A stretch of 64,000 nt of DNA, from positions 1-64,000 of the forward strand of contig OY253685.1 in NCBI GenBank assembly GCA_958009085.1, read 5' to 3'. Positions 29,401 to 42,500 of the stretch are shown one piece after another. Numbering within the stretch: the stretch's first letter is position 1; every line of letters starts with the position of its first letter. The position numbers and the translations under genes are program-made. The notes below the pieces were generated by a model. The model saw nothing but the letters and a program-made list of their open reading frames with translations, ran no database searches and had not been told where the DNA came from. Origin of the DNA: Protoeuglena noctilucae (taxonomy: Eukaryota > Chlorophyta > Pedinophyceae > Marsupiomonadales > Marsupiomonadaceae).

Positions 29401-32400
29401 CGCTGCCGTCGACGTCCCCTTCACCGTCACCTTCAACAGCGCCGCCGTCGTGGCCGCGTGCGTGAAGGCATCCGACGGGTCGGCCGCCGCCAAGCTCACG
29501 TGCGACAGCAAGCTGGGCCTCTACCAGGTGGACTTCACGCCCACGACGGCGGGGTCCCTGCGCTTCGACATGTACCTCAAGGGCAGCCAGCTGCTCGCCC
29601 CGGGGGGCAGCTCCTTCGCCATGACGGTGTTGGCCGGGGCGCCCTCGGGTGCGGCCGCGGGGGCCAAGGGCAGCGTCAGCCGCGTGTACTCGATTGGCCT
29701 CGACGCGGCGCTGCAGGGCGACCCCAACAACTACTTCGACGTGCAAGTGCTCGACCAGTACGGCAACCCGGTGGGGGTGCTGCCGTCGGGCTGGGACATC
29801 CAGACCACGCTCACGCTGCAGGGGTCGGGGCCGGACCTGTCGAAGGTCAACACGAAGCCGGGGCTGGTCGACGTCACCACCTCCACCTTCCGCGTCTTCG
29901 TCTCCTTCCCCACCAACACGACCGGGGCGCGCTACAACGTGACGGTGACGGTTCAGTTCACCAAGGACGGCAACCCGCAGGCGAACGGGTACGTGTGCCG
30001 CGCGGCCACGGACGTGTGCAGCCAGGGGTACAGCGTGGGGGTGTTTGCGGCCAACAGCGGGTCGGGCGTGCCGGCCAACTCGGTCGTCACAGACCAGATC
30101 GGCAACATCCTCACGCCGGGCGGCACGCCGCTCTCCGCCGTGGTGGGCGTGCCCGTGCAGATGAAGGTCATCGTCAGGGACGCCAACCTGGTCCCCACGG
30201 CCTCGTCGGTCGGCCTCACGTCCGCGTGGCTCGACTTCCCCACTGTGTCCCCCGCCTCTTTGGACCTGCGCGTCCCCGCCCTCACCAACGGCAGCGTCTT
30301 CACCTTCTCCTGGACCTCGGATGTCAGGGGCAGGCAGGTGGTGTACCTCACCGCCAACGGCCGCCAGCCCATCGGCCAGGACAGCGCCACGGGGGCGGGC
30401 GACGCGGGCATGTTCGTGGTGGAGTGGGCGGCGGAAGCGGCGACGAGCCAGGCGCAGTCGAGCGTGGCGCTGTCCGGGCCCCCCGCGTTGGGCGGCACGG
30501 TGGCGCAGGTGGCGGCCGGGGCGCCCTTGCACGTGGTGGTGCAGCCGCGCGACCAGTACGGCAACGCCCAGCCCTACCAGGCCACGGTGGGGCCGCGCCC
30601 CTTCACGGCGTCCCTCGTCAACGCGGCCACCAAGACCCCCACCGCCTGCCAGATCGCCCCCCAGCAGTCGTCCGGGTGGTACGACGTCATCTGCACCGCC
30701 ACCTCGGTCGGCACTTACTCTCTGCAAGTCCTCAACCAGGGGGCAGCGGCTTCTGCTTCTGATGCCCTCGCGCGCGTCCTCGGCCGCACCACCCTCGCCG
30801 TCACGGTGGTCGCGGGGCCCTACTCCCCCGCCGCCACCACGCTCGTCCCGGACGTGCGCACGGCCGCAGCACTGCCCGCCCGCGCCGGCGCTGCCTCCTC
30901 CGTCGTCGTGGTGCCCCTCGACGCTTACGGCAACGCCGTCACCACCTACGTCGCCCCGGCGCTGCAGCTGACGGCCGCGTCCCTCCCCTCGGGTGCGGAC
31001 GTCTCTGCCGCCCTCGACGCGTCCGTGCTGCCCTCTGCGGGGGGTCAGTTCTCCGCCACCTTCTTCGCCAACGCGTCCGGGTCGTACCTGCTCACCGTCA
31101 AGGAGGCCTCCTCCCCCGTGGTCATCGTGCGGCCTTTCTTGGTCACCGTCACGTCCGGTGCCGTCAGCGTGGCGTCCACGGTTCTGTCCGGGGCGGGGCT
31201 GGCGGGGGCCAAGGCCTCGTCGGACGCGGTGGTGTTCGTGCAGCTCTACGACAGCAGCCACAACCCCATGACGGACCCAACGAGCGTCCCAGCCATCACC
31301 GCCCAGATCAGCGCCCCCGGGCAGGCGCCCTCGGCCGACCAGTCCGCCCTCACCTACGCGGTCAGCACCGCGCAGGTGCCCGTGCAGGGCATCGCCACCC
31401 TCACCTACCGCGTCTCCGTGCCCGGCAGCTACGGCCTGCACATCTCGGTGGCAGGGGTCGAGGCGGCCGGGTCGCCCTTCGCCATCGCAGTGTCCAAGGC
31501 AGACGCCCCCGCGGTGGTCACCGGCTACCCCGCCTTCCGCCCCGACGGCGCATCCCTCGCGGTGCTCTTTGATGTCCCCACCAACCGCGGGGCGGCACCC
31601 GGCGCCTCCCCCACCAACGACTGCGCGACGATCTTCGACGCTGCCACCCTGGCCACGCTGGGGTCGCTGGCGGCCGGCAACTCCACCGTCTACGACTCCT
31701 CCTGCACCTGGCCCACCCCGCAGCAGCTCGTGGTGCTCCTCGGCACCGCTCCCACCCTGCGCCCCACGTCCCTCGACCCCACGGCCGCGGTGGCATTCAA
31801 GACAGGCGCCCTCACCAACAGCGCCGGCAACTCGTTCGCTGTCACGGGGCAGTACAAGGTGCTCGCCCCGTCCTCCACCCCCCAGCCGCGCGTCCGCATC
31901 AGCGCCCCCACCGTCATCGGTGTGTGCGACGACCTGGTGGTGGACGCGTCTGGGTCGAGGGGTGGGCTCGGGAGAGGGCTCACGTACGTGTTCGCTGTGC
32001 AGGGGTCCACGACGGCCGACACCACCAGCGCCGGCCAGGCCCTGCAGCTCACCGGCTCGGGGCAGGTCAACGCGTCGGCCGCCACGTCTGGGGTGTTCAC
32101 GGTCCCCTCCTCGTACCTCCGCGCCGGCGGCATCTACACGGTGACCGTGACCGTCACCAACTTCTTCGGCGCCGCCTCCCAGGCCCAGGGCAGCGTCACC
32201 GTCACGCGCCTGTCGGTTCCCGCCCCCCGTGTGGCCGTGAGGGGCGGCCTGTCTTCGCTCTCCATCGACCAGAGCCAGCCATTCGTGGTGGCCGCGGACG
32301 TGACGGCCATCGACCCGTCGCAGTGCGCCGGCACGCAGTTCACGAGCCTGTCCGCCTCGGCCACCAAGGCCATGACGTTCCAGTGGCAGCTCACCTCGGG

Positions 32401-35400
32401 CCCCGCCATCACCGCAGCCTCCTTCCCCAACCCCACCGCCTTCGCCGCCTACCAGGCGTCGCTGTCCTCCCGCGTCCTCAGCCTCCCCGGCAACGTGCTG
32501 CAGGCGGGGCAGACGTACACGTTCACCTTCACGGCCGCCCCCTCCACGGCCGGCATGGGCAGCTACCAGGGGCAGACGGCCGTCACCATCGCCGTCACCT
32601 CCACCGCCATCCGCGCGCGCATCCTGGGCGGAGACGCCACGCTGCCCGCCGGGCTCCCCTTCAACGTCACCGCCGCCCCCGTCGACCCGGACGGCGCGCG
32701 TGACCCGGTCACAGGCGCCGCCACCCCCTTCACCTTCCAGTGGACCTGCGAGACGGTCGCGCCCGATGCGTCCGGGGTCTTGCAGACCACCGCCTCGTCG
32801 TGCTTCGGGTCCCCCCAGCAGGACTCGCTGGTGCTGCTGCCCCAGGCGACCGTGGCAGTCACGGCCGCCAACGCCGCGCTGCTCAAGGCCGGGTCGCAGT
32901 ACCGCTTCACGGCGCAGATTGCCAAGGAGCCCCTCGGCACCGGGCGCACCGCCTCCGTGTCTGTGCTGCGATCCATCGCGGCCGCAGTCACCGGCACCGC
33001 CCCCACGCACCAGGTGGCGATCCTCGCCCCAGCCAACCCGGAGATCTCCCCCGCTTCGGACCTCCTCCTCTTCGCCCGGGCAATCCCCCTCACCTCCGCG
33101 GGTGTGCCTGACCCCCCCAACGCCACCTTCACCTGGACGCTGGCGGCCGGGTCCGGTCCCATCGCGAGCGCCTCCACGGCCGCGTCGCTGTCGAGCGGGG
33201 TGCCCGGTCGCCGACTGCGGGTGCCCGCCGGGCAGCTGCAGGGCGGGCAGACGTACACCTTCCACTTAGCGGGTGGGGGCGTGGCGGCAGGGACGTCTGC
33301 CACCGTGTCGCTGACCGTGAGCCAGGCGCCGTGGGGCGGGGTGCTGTCGGTGACCACCGCGGCCACAGCCACAAGTGGGGCGTACGCGGAGGGGACGGCG
33401 GTGTTCTCCGCGAGTCTGGACAACTGGCAGGCGGCGCAGGGGGACCTGCCGCTCACGTACCAGTTCTCCGCCATTGACGCCGCGGGGGTGGCGGGGACCG
33501 GGACAACCCCCGCGTCGCTGACGGCGGCGCAGGTGGCGGCGCTGCGGGCGGCCAACAAGGAGCGGCTGCTGGTGCCGACGCCCACCGAGGTGTCCTCCGC
33601 GCAGTTCGTGTTGCCCGCCGGCACCTGGGTGGTGGTGGGGACGGTGACCAACGGGTGGGGCGCCACGACGCAGTTGCTGTTCACTGACAAGTACCTGCTA
33701 GTCGCGAGGGCGTCGGGGACGGGCCTGGCGCCCCGCCGGCGCCTGCACGCCACGTCCGGTCCCCTGACGGACGACGTGGGCCTTGCCAACGCGGCCAATG
33801 CGGAGTTGGATGCGACATTGGAGCCCTACATCGTGGCGGGGCAGCTGGACCGGGCGCTGCAGTACATGGGAGTGTACGCGGCCAAGTACGCGGCACCGAC
33901 CAACGCGGGGGCCTCCCCCGTGCCTGGCTGTTTAGGAACGGTGTCTCTGGCCACGGCCACCGAGCGCGTCGCCAAGCACTTGCTCACGATCGTGCAGGCG
34001 AGGAATGGGTGGGGGGGTCTGTTTATCACATGCGATTGTCCACCTGCCATGCCCTGCTGCCGTTGCACTTTCCGGACTCATGCTGCCGCACAGAACAAGC
34101 GAGCATGATGCTTCCCCATGTGCCCATCTCTCACCTATCACCCCCCCTCTCTTTCCGCAGACGCTGTCTTATTCCCAGGGTGTGCACGAGGAGGCTATGT
34201 GCGCGGCGGCAGACCTGACGCAGTACCCGCAAGAGCTGACCTCGGCAGCAGTGACAGCGGTGGCCACGGCCGCGGGGGCGCTGGTGAGCAGCGGGGTGGC
34301 GTCCTCCACCCCCCTCACCTCCCGCTCCCTTGAGTGCACCGCGCGCGCCCTCAACAACCTGGCGGCCGCCGCCACCTCCGCGTGCGGTGCGGGGCCGAAT
34401 GGGGCGGCAGACATCACCACGCTGTCCGCGGTCGCCTCCTCCCTCACGCGCGTGTTGCCGCTGATGGCCGACGCCCTGGTGGAGACGGATCCCCCCGTGT
34501 CGCACGCGTACGCACTGGTCGCGCTGTCGCTTTCCAAGGACCTTGCGGATGACTCTGGCACGGTCAGGCTGGCGCCCGCGGCCACGCTGGGGGCGAGGGG
34601 GCTGGCGATGGCGGCGGTGGGGGCGGGGACGGTGGGGGAGGTGGTGTCGCTGTCGGCGATGGTGGACGCGTCGGCATCCGACCCGACCATCGCGGCGCTG
34701 CTGCGTGGGGCCGGGTCGCCCTCGGCCGCGCAAGTGACGGTGCTGCAGCGGCAGATGGTGCCGCCGCCCCTGTCCACCACCTCCACGGCAGGCGCGGTGC
34801 CCCAGGCAGTGGCACTCGCACCTTTAACCCAGACATCGGTGACGCTTAGCCTGGGACCCGGGGGGGTGGCAGCCGTGGCAGCCAAGGGAACGTCGCGCCG
34901 CCGTCTGTCCCAGGCGTTCACTGCCGCTATTGCCTACCTCCACAACGGCGCATTGGCCACCCTTGGGCTGGGCACGGACACTGTGACGGGGGACGCGGTC
35001 ACCACCACCTACGCCTCGCTGACGCCCGTGCCAGACACGTCGCTCAGGTCAGTGTCGACTGTCAGTAACTGCTGCAGCAGGGTTAGCCAGGCTGTTTAAA
35101 GTAGATCACAATATATATATAATCTCATTTAACAGCACTCCTCACCTTTCCCCCTCTCCTCCCATGCAGTGACTCTACGCGCAACGTGGGCACGCTCGTG
35201 TTTGCCGCCAAGGCCGTCCCCACCACCGTCGCCAGCACCCCCAAGTCCACCGGCACGCCTGCGCCGTCCGACACACCCGCGGCCACGGTGAGTGGCGGAT
35301 GCGATGCGATGTGCGTTGCCTGATAGCTGTGTGCAATGGAGAGTTGCATAGGGTGGCACCACTCGGTGTGCCACTAATTGTCATCACATCACAAGCAACC

Positions 35401-35973
35401 TAACCCACCCCTTCTTCCCCCCGCAGCCCTCGTCGGGCGGATCGGTCAACGCCGCCGTGCAGTGGCTGTCGACGCACGCGGGTGCCGTGGCGGGCATCGC
35501 GGTCGCACTTGCCGTGGTGCTGGCGGCTGCCACGGCCGCGTTCGTGGTCGTGCAGCGTCGCCGCCGCCGTGTGCGGGTGGTGCCGGAGCCGTCGCCGCCC
35601 TCCAAGCCAGAGAGCATGGAGGTGAGGGTGGGTGGGGTGGTTGCTGTCACTCTCATTCGTGCGCAGCACTGCCCTCTTGACAGTGCCCCTCTGTTTCAAT
35701 GCCTCGCGGTGCCACTACTGCCCTTGCCTCACTGCCTGGCTGTGTCGATGCCCAACTGTGTCATTACTGCCTCGTTACCGTCTCACCCCCCCTCCCCTTC
35801 ACTCAAACACGCAGAGCAAGGCGGTGGTGGCGGTGGCGGTGGCGAAGAAGGAAAGCAAGGAGGTGTCGCTGGTGGGCAACGAGGACATGTACCTGCCTGG
35901 GACGCCTAAGGGGGCGAGGAGGCCGCGGGCATTCGAGTACTCGGACTCGGACTCGGACAACGACTATGTGTGA
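14438..35973 (+). CDS. Giant single-pass surface protein with cadherin-like, filamin/Ig-like and REJ-like domains
   Basis: Ten exons: 14438-14555, 14650-15160, 15252-15467, 15550-15898, 15984-19821, 19930-33997, 34161-35047, 35170-35287, 35427-35621, 35815-35973; about 6,819 residues. Order seen: signal peptide (hydrophobic FFALATLLTLLRGAFA); cadherin-like beta-sandwich modules (about 40-530, FTSLTVST pattern); a propeller-like stretch with repeated short beta segments (about 1040-1480); then a long array of filamin/Ig-like modules with 14 exact D-x-(Y/F)-G-N motifs and about 11 degenerate ones, 110-150 residues apart; REJ-like modules (about 5650-6200); a helical region; one membrane span (GIAVALAVVLAAATAAFVVV, about 6715); a basic and then acidic tail ending SDSDSDNDYV. 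Filamin plus REJ architecture suggests extracellular adhesion or flagellar surface use, which is inference. The frame shifts by one near 22,550 at a G run; see findings. Intron 33998-34160 starts with GC. Confidence 0.85.
19930..33997 (+). other. 14-kb single exon of the giant gene (filamin-like repeat array)
   Basis: One uninterrupted exon of 14,068 bases encodes most of the repeat array. The D-x-(Y/F)-G-N motifs occur at regular spacing, for instance near 20,550, 21,040, 21,730, 22,115, 22,880, 24,045, 24,905, 27,328, 28,165, 29,750, 30,555 and 30,925. Repeats are diverged, so the array is old and not a recent tandem expansion. Long open frames on the opposite strand here are GC-rich shadows. 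Confidence 0.85.
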
Positions 35974-36598
35974 GGGTGTCTCATCTCTTGTGGGGAGATC
36001 AAAGAGAGTGGGGTGGGTGGGCAGCGAGTGGGATGGGCCCTGGATGTGGATGCAGTCGACTGTGTCTGGGCTCACCACGACAGCGACTGTGGCTGTGACG
36101 CGTGATCGAAGTGATCCAAGTGATCGGAGTGATAGGAGTGTTATGTGGTCAGTTCCCTTTCCGCCACTTTCTGACACTGACATGTGGCGGTGCCCGGCGC
36201 GGGATGGGGAGCAAGGTGGTGGGCGGTGTGGCATAGACAATGGTTGATGCGGTAGTTGGCGGGACTAGATGGGAGAGGGACAGTGCCTGGCATGGGGTTA
36301 GCTATCGCGTCTGTGTGGCGGCATCTGCTGCCGCGCGGGGGGATGCCGGGTTGCAGTCTCCGATCCCTGTTCTTGCCCCCATGATTTTCGTTCATATGAT
36401 ATGATATGCGAGTATCTAGAGCCACAAGGGTGGTTGGGCGGCGGTGGGCCGACTAGTGGGTGCCCGGCCGGGCACGCCTGATTTGAATGGTCGTGATATG
36501 ACGATGATCAACTGAAGACAGAGCAAACCATACTAAGAGACACAGCTGCGTCGCTGGCCTGTCTCGATGTCGTGATCGTGGATGCGCATGCTCTCCCC
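35974..36598. other. Convergent intergenic region with a small 9-base tandem repeat
   Basis: 625 bases between two converging genes, with markedly lower GC than the exons. Four imperfect copies of a nine-base unit (GTGATCGAA type) lie at 36102-36137. The rest presumably holds the two 3' untranslated regions. No protein-like frame or RNA gene was seen. Confidence 0.55.
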
Positions 36599-39500
36599 TC
36601 ACGGCGCCCCCCCCTCGTCGGGCGGCTGCATCAGCCACAGCTTGGCCGTGCCGTCCTCCCCAGCACTGCAACGGGCGAGGAGAGATGCCAGTGTTGACAA
36701 TGACCGAATTGTTAACAATGCGAATGGTAACAAGTACCAACAAGTACCATGGGAGTGTTAGCAAACCCCCGAATGCAAAGACCGCTCTCGCCACTCCACC
36801 ACTCCCCCCATTCTCCCCTCGCCTGAGCATGCCGAAGGGCGTGAGCTGCAGCGCCGACACGCGGCACCCCACGCGCCCCTCCCCCCGCGCATCGCCCGCC
36901 CCCGACAGCCGCTCCAACACCGAGGGCCTCCGCCAGTGAGCCGTGGGCACCAAGTACACCTCCTCCGTCGTCGTCGCGTCCCACACGCACAGGGCCCCCG
37001 TCGACGTCGCTGCCGCAAGCACCGGCACCTCCGCCCCCCGCACGCGCAGAGTGCCCGCAGCCAAGTGCTCCACGCTGCCCACGCCACGCACTCCCCCGGG
37101 TAAGGAAGGGGAGAGGGTGGATATGGGAGTGGGTGCGTCCTCGGTGCCCAGCCGCCGCATGTCCCAGGCAGCCACCACCCCGTCCGCGCCCCCCGTGTAA
37201 AACACGACAGTGGACGACGACGCGCACAGACACCGGCAGGCACCCGCGTGCGCCGCCAGCACCGCCGCCGGCTGCGGCTGCGGGGCGCCGGTGTCCCAGG
37301 CAGCGACGGTGCGGCCCTGCTGCCCCAGGCCGGCGGTGAGAAGCACGGTGCTGCTGGCACCGAGGAACGACACGGCCGCGCCACGCCGACTGAAGCAGCG
37401 GTGCGACCAGAGGGGCGGGACGGCAGGGGACGCATCAGTTGCGTAAGCGTGAGCGTGGGCGCTTGCGTGAACGCCACCCCTGGCATACGACCCCACCCCC
37501 GCCTCCACGCTCCACACCGCACATGTGCCCGTTTCCAGAATGCCGGCCACCGACTGCCCGCATCGACTGAACGCCACGCACGCTACTTGAGCGAAGGGGT
37601 CCTGGGCAAAGCGGGGACGCTCGGCCTGCAAAAGGGGGGACGTCAGTGGCGCATGGGTGAGTGAGCGTCGGCGCATGGGCATGCAGTTGCGTTCGTTACA
37701 TCCATTGCACATTGTACATTCCATTCGACACATGTATATATTACAAAGCGACATACGCATACCCCTACCAACCCTCACCTCGCTGGGCGTGTGGAAGGCC
37801 AGCACCCCCGACGCCTCCCTTCCCTGCCCTGATTCGAATCGCCACAGCGCCGCGCGGGCACCCGATGCCCCCGTGGCGAGGATGGGCTCCGAGGGGTGCG
37901 ATTCCAGCGCAGAGGTGAGGAGGCGGGCAGCGCGGACGGTGGGGGTGCGGTGGGGGGCGAACGGGTCGGTGGGGGCGGGGGTGGCTGTGCCGAGGATGTG
38001 GGATGCCAAGGTGCTGCCGAGGGACGCGCGGTGGAGGTGCGAGTGGTGGGGGTGGAGGTGGGAGTGGGGGGAGTGGGGGTGGTTGGCCGTGGTGGTGCGG
38101 TGGGCATGCGCATGCGAGTGGTGGGGGGTGGTGGGGGTGGACGGGGCGGTGGCGGTGTGGTGTGGGTCGTGGGGGGATGACTTGAATGACCCAGCTGGCG
38201 ACTTGTTGGATTTGAATGACCCTGCCGGTGACTTGGATGCTGCGTTGAGGAACATGCCCTGCACTGCTTGGAAGAAGGACGCCGAGCGGACCATGTGGGA
38301 GGAGAGGAGCCTGCGTGTGAGGGGGATGGGTGAGGGGGTGAGTAGATGTAAGAGTAGATGGGAGAGTGGGCATGTGGGAGGAGAGGAGCCTGGGAGGGGG
38401 AGGGAGAGGGGGTGAGTAGATGTGAGAGTGGGCATGCATGGGTCATGTCTGGGGTGTGAGAGAGGCAGAGAACGGGGCAGGTATGTGTCGCATTGTCTTT
38501 GCGTGTATCGACACGGCAGCATAGCAAGCAAACATTCGTCCAATCATCTCCACCCCCTCGCCTTCTGGCGTGGTCCCACGCTTCCCGCGCCTGCTGCGGC
38601 ATCTCCGTCACGGTGAGCCCCTGCCCCGCAGAGCAACGGGCCAAAAGGGGAGGGGCGTCGCCTGGCCGCGTGGAGGAGGAGAGGCGGGCGGAGAGCAGTG
38701 GCTCGCGAAGGGCAACGCAGCGGAAGGCGCGGAGGGGGGGGAGGTGGCGGTGAACGACGGGCTCGGCCCTGGGGGGAGGGGAGAGGGGGTGTGGGTGTGG
38801 GGGTAGCAGTGCGGGTGTGGGTAGCAGTGGGGGTAGCAGTGCGGGTGTGGGTAGCAGTGTGGGTAGCAGTGCGGGTGTGGGTAGCAGTGGGGGTAGCAGT
38901 GCGGGTGTGGGTAGCAGTGTGGGTAGCAGTGCGGGTGTGGGTATCCAAGAGGGGGTGTCTGCATACAGTGCATGTCCCCCAGTCACTCACCATCCAGAGA
39001 GTGTGGTGGAGAAGCTCGCACTGCTGGCGCCTGCCAGGTGGGCGTGGCGGGCGCGGCGTCGTCGTCGTATGCGGGCGGCCAGGGTGGCAGCCGCTGCGTC
39101 GGTGAGGGCCAGGGCGCGGGTGCGGGCGTGGCGGAGGGCGTCGGAGAGGAAGGGGTCGGAGGGGCTGGGGAAGATGGGGAGGGGGGGGTCGGTGGTGGTA
39201 ATCCTTTGGAGGAAGTGGTCGCTGACGCACACACGCAAAGTCAAGGTCACAATCACACTCGCAGACACAGTTGCAGTGACAGTCATCACAGTCACAGTCA
39301 TCACATGCCCTCACCCCGCGTCCCCCGCCACTGCGGCCCACAGCGCCCCCTCCAGCCGACCCAGCACTCGTCCCGCCAACCCCGATCCCTTCACCACTCC
39401 CTCCCCCAATTCGCAATTCGGGTCCATCGCCGCCAGGTACGCCACCCTCCCCGCTGCTCGCCCCACCGCCCCTGCCGCGCACCCCGCCCCCGCCCCCCTC

Positions 39501-42500
39501 GCCACCGCTGCTGCTGCCCCCAGGCACGCCGCAGCCATGGCGCCTCTCCCCGACTCCGCAGCCACCTCCGCCGCCGCTGCCAGCGCCCCCGCCCCCTCCC
39601 TCGCCCACCCCAACCCCACCTCCCCCGCCGCCACCGCCGCCCGCCACTGACGCAGCACTGCCCCCGCATCCGCCACCCCCGCCCACGCCCCCTCCGCAGC
39701 CCTGGCAGCCCCCATCGCCGCCGCCGCCTCTGCTGCCGCCCCCCTCAGCCGCCCCATCACCCGCGCCTCCTGCCTGGCCCCCTCCTCTCCCCCCCACAGC
39801 CGCGCCACCACCGCTGCCAATTGCGGATCGCCCCCCGCCCCCGCCAGCACATCTACGGCGTCCCCCAGCCCCCCCGCGAGCAGGAACAGCGCGGCGCTCG
39901 TCTCGTAATCGTGCCTAGACAGCACCGCATAGGCGTTCTTCTCGGCAGCCAGCCTCGCGTTGGGATCCGAAAAGTCTCTGGCAAAGAACTCGGCCTGTCG
40001 CGGCTGCCCCGCGGCTTTGTACAGCCCGGCGAGCACGCGTGGCCGGCGCAGGGCGACGAGCAGCAGGGCGGAGCGGGAGGGGTCGCGTGAGGCAGCGAAG
40101 TGGGAGCGTGCGGCACGCTCGGCCCAGGCGGCCAAAGCAGCCACGTCGCGCATCCACAGCCCCGCGCCCGCCGCGCGCATCGCCGGCCAGCCGTCCGGGG
40201 GTGTCCCTTGCGCAACACCCGGCACCCGCCCCTCTGCCGCCAGCACCGCCACTGCACTTGCGAGCGATTCTCCAGCACCCGACTGCGCGGCTGCAGCCAC
40301 GTCGGCCCAGGCCAGCCCCGGCGCCAGTCCCCACTCCGCCGCTTGCATGTCGCCGTCGCTGCCAGCGTGCGAGGCTGCGTGCGTCCCTGGCCCCTGCTTG
40401 CCGCCCAGGCTGTGACCTGCCAGCAGCTCCCACCGAGCTTGGGATGACTGGGAGAGGAAGCCGCGGGGGGCAGAGGGGGCGTGGCTGGTTGCTTCGGTTG
40501 GTGACTTGGCGTGGGCGGCGAGGAGGGCGCACAACAGGTGGCGGGCGGGGGGGTCGAGGGGGGGTAGAGCGGATGCGGATGCGACGGCAGCGGCAGTGCG
40601 GAGGAGGGAGTGGGCATCGCGGGAGGAGAGGCCGAGATCGGAGGCGCGAGACTGCGGGTGGGGGAGGAGTGAAGGGTGGGTTGTTTAGCTGGGGTGGCGA
40701 GAGCAGGGGGGGTGTGACTGTGAGGAGGGGGTGGTGGAGAGCAAGCCAGATCATGGCTCTACACTCCTATATATCATGATAGCAACGACACAGCACAGCA
40801 CAGCACATCACATTACACCAACAGCAGTTGACCCAACTCAACCCAACCCCCCTCACCCGTGCCGCTGGGTCCACCGCTGGCCCTCCCCCGTCCTCCCCCT
40901 CCCCCACGCGCCCCACCGACCACCCACCCCCGGCCACGGCAGCGCCTGCCCGGAATCGATCCGCATCCGCCGCCCGCACCACCCCGGCTCGGCACAGCGC
41001 CTGGGCCAGCCTTGCCGTGCCCCTCTGGGTCCACGGCTGGGATGCCGGGGCGGGGCGCAGTGTCACCCTCAGCCGCGCAGCCTGGCTGTCCGTAGTCACT
41101 GCGCTACCATTGCTTGTATGTGCCATAACCCCATCGCCATTGGCACCATTGGCACCGTCAGCACCCCCGCTGTCCCCTCCCTCTCCCTCGGATGACCGCT
41201 CATCTCCCTCCCCATTCCCATTCCCAGCCACTGTGTCCCCAAAGAAGGCCCCGAATGCGGACATGTCCAAAAGACCAGAAACCATGGGATTGGCAGGGAA
41301 GGGAGAAGGAGAGGGAGAGGGAGAGGGAGAGGGGGCGTTGTTGTCAACTGCCGCACCCTGTTTGGGCGTGTCTGACACAACGTGCTCTGACGCTGCGCCG
41401 TCTTTCGCGACAGCCCCAGCCCGCACCCGCGCCCCCTCCCGCACCGTCGCCACCTCAAAGGCAGCCCCCGCAGCTGCCAGCCTCTCCGCCAGCCCAACCG
41501 CCCTCTGTCGCATCGACTGCCCCGCCCCTGCCAGCACTGCGCCAGACCCCACCCCCGGCCACCCATCGTCATCCCCGATACCATCGTTATCTTCATCCGA
41601 GTCATCTCCCCCCATCCCCAGCGCCGCCATCGCCGCGTGCAGCACCGCCCCCGCCGATTCTGGCATCCCGGCCGCCAGAAACGCAGCGGCGGTGTCGGCA
41701 CCGAGGGCCTCGGGAAGCGTCAAATGGGGTGAGGATGCGGGGAGTGGCTGGGGAGAGGGGGAGGAAGACATGGTCACTAGTATTGGACATGAATAGACAC
41801 TGATAGATACGAAAGACAAAAGTGCCCACACCCAACGTGCTCTCGTCTGCCCCCTCACCGTTCCTGCACCCCCCCACCGCACGCGTCCCTGCCCCTCTGC
41901 ATGGTCACCCCCCGCCGCCCTCTCTGCCGCATCGGCCGCCGCCTCCTCATCGCGGGAGGGACACTGGGGTGAGAGGAGAGAGAGGAGATGGGGCATGAGG
42001 GGTTGCTGAGAGAGTACAGATGCATGGCGGCAGCAGAGGTGCTCGCCAGTTGAGCGTCGGTACAGTCATGCTCCCGACTACTGCTACCCCGGCAGCGATC
42101 CTGCGCTTTGCCAATTTCTGCCACTCTACCCATTCTCGCTCACCCCGCACCCCACCCTCACCTGCGCCGCCACCACCCCATCCCTGCACGCCCCCACCAC
42201 CACCCCGCACCCCCCCGCCGCCAGCACCCTGGCACCCCCGGGCATCTCCACGCCCCCCAAATACTCCAATCGCGCGTCGCATGTGAGTGCGTACAGATGC
42301 ACCCTCGTGCCGCAACACACCGCGACGGTGGGGGCGGAGAGGGCGGGCAGCCATGCAACGGCGGTGGCATCTGGGCCGGGGGGATACTCTGTGGCGAGAG
42401 ATAAGAGGTGGCCGGGGCAGGGGGAGACGGCGAGGACCTGAGAGGGGAAATATGAGGGGAAGTGGGGTGATGAGTGGTGGCGTGATGGGGGATGCATGAT

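Noticed and set aside
28658-33265. A 1,535-codon open frame on the minus strand opposite the giant gene (and similar ones at 16533-19835 and 19989-22409)
   Set aside because: Composition is Gly/Arg/His-rich with no domain pattern; it is the expected open shadow of a very GC-rich coding exon with biased codons.
38802-38942. Regular 30-base repeats resembling a CRISPR array
   Set aside because: Units are directly adjacent without unique spacers, lie in a eukaryotic intron, and show a 60-base higher-order period: a minisatellite.
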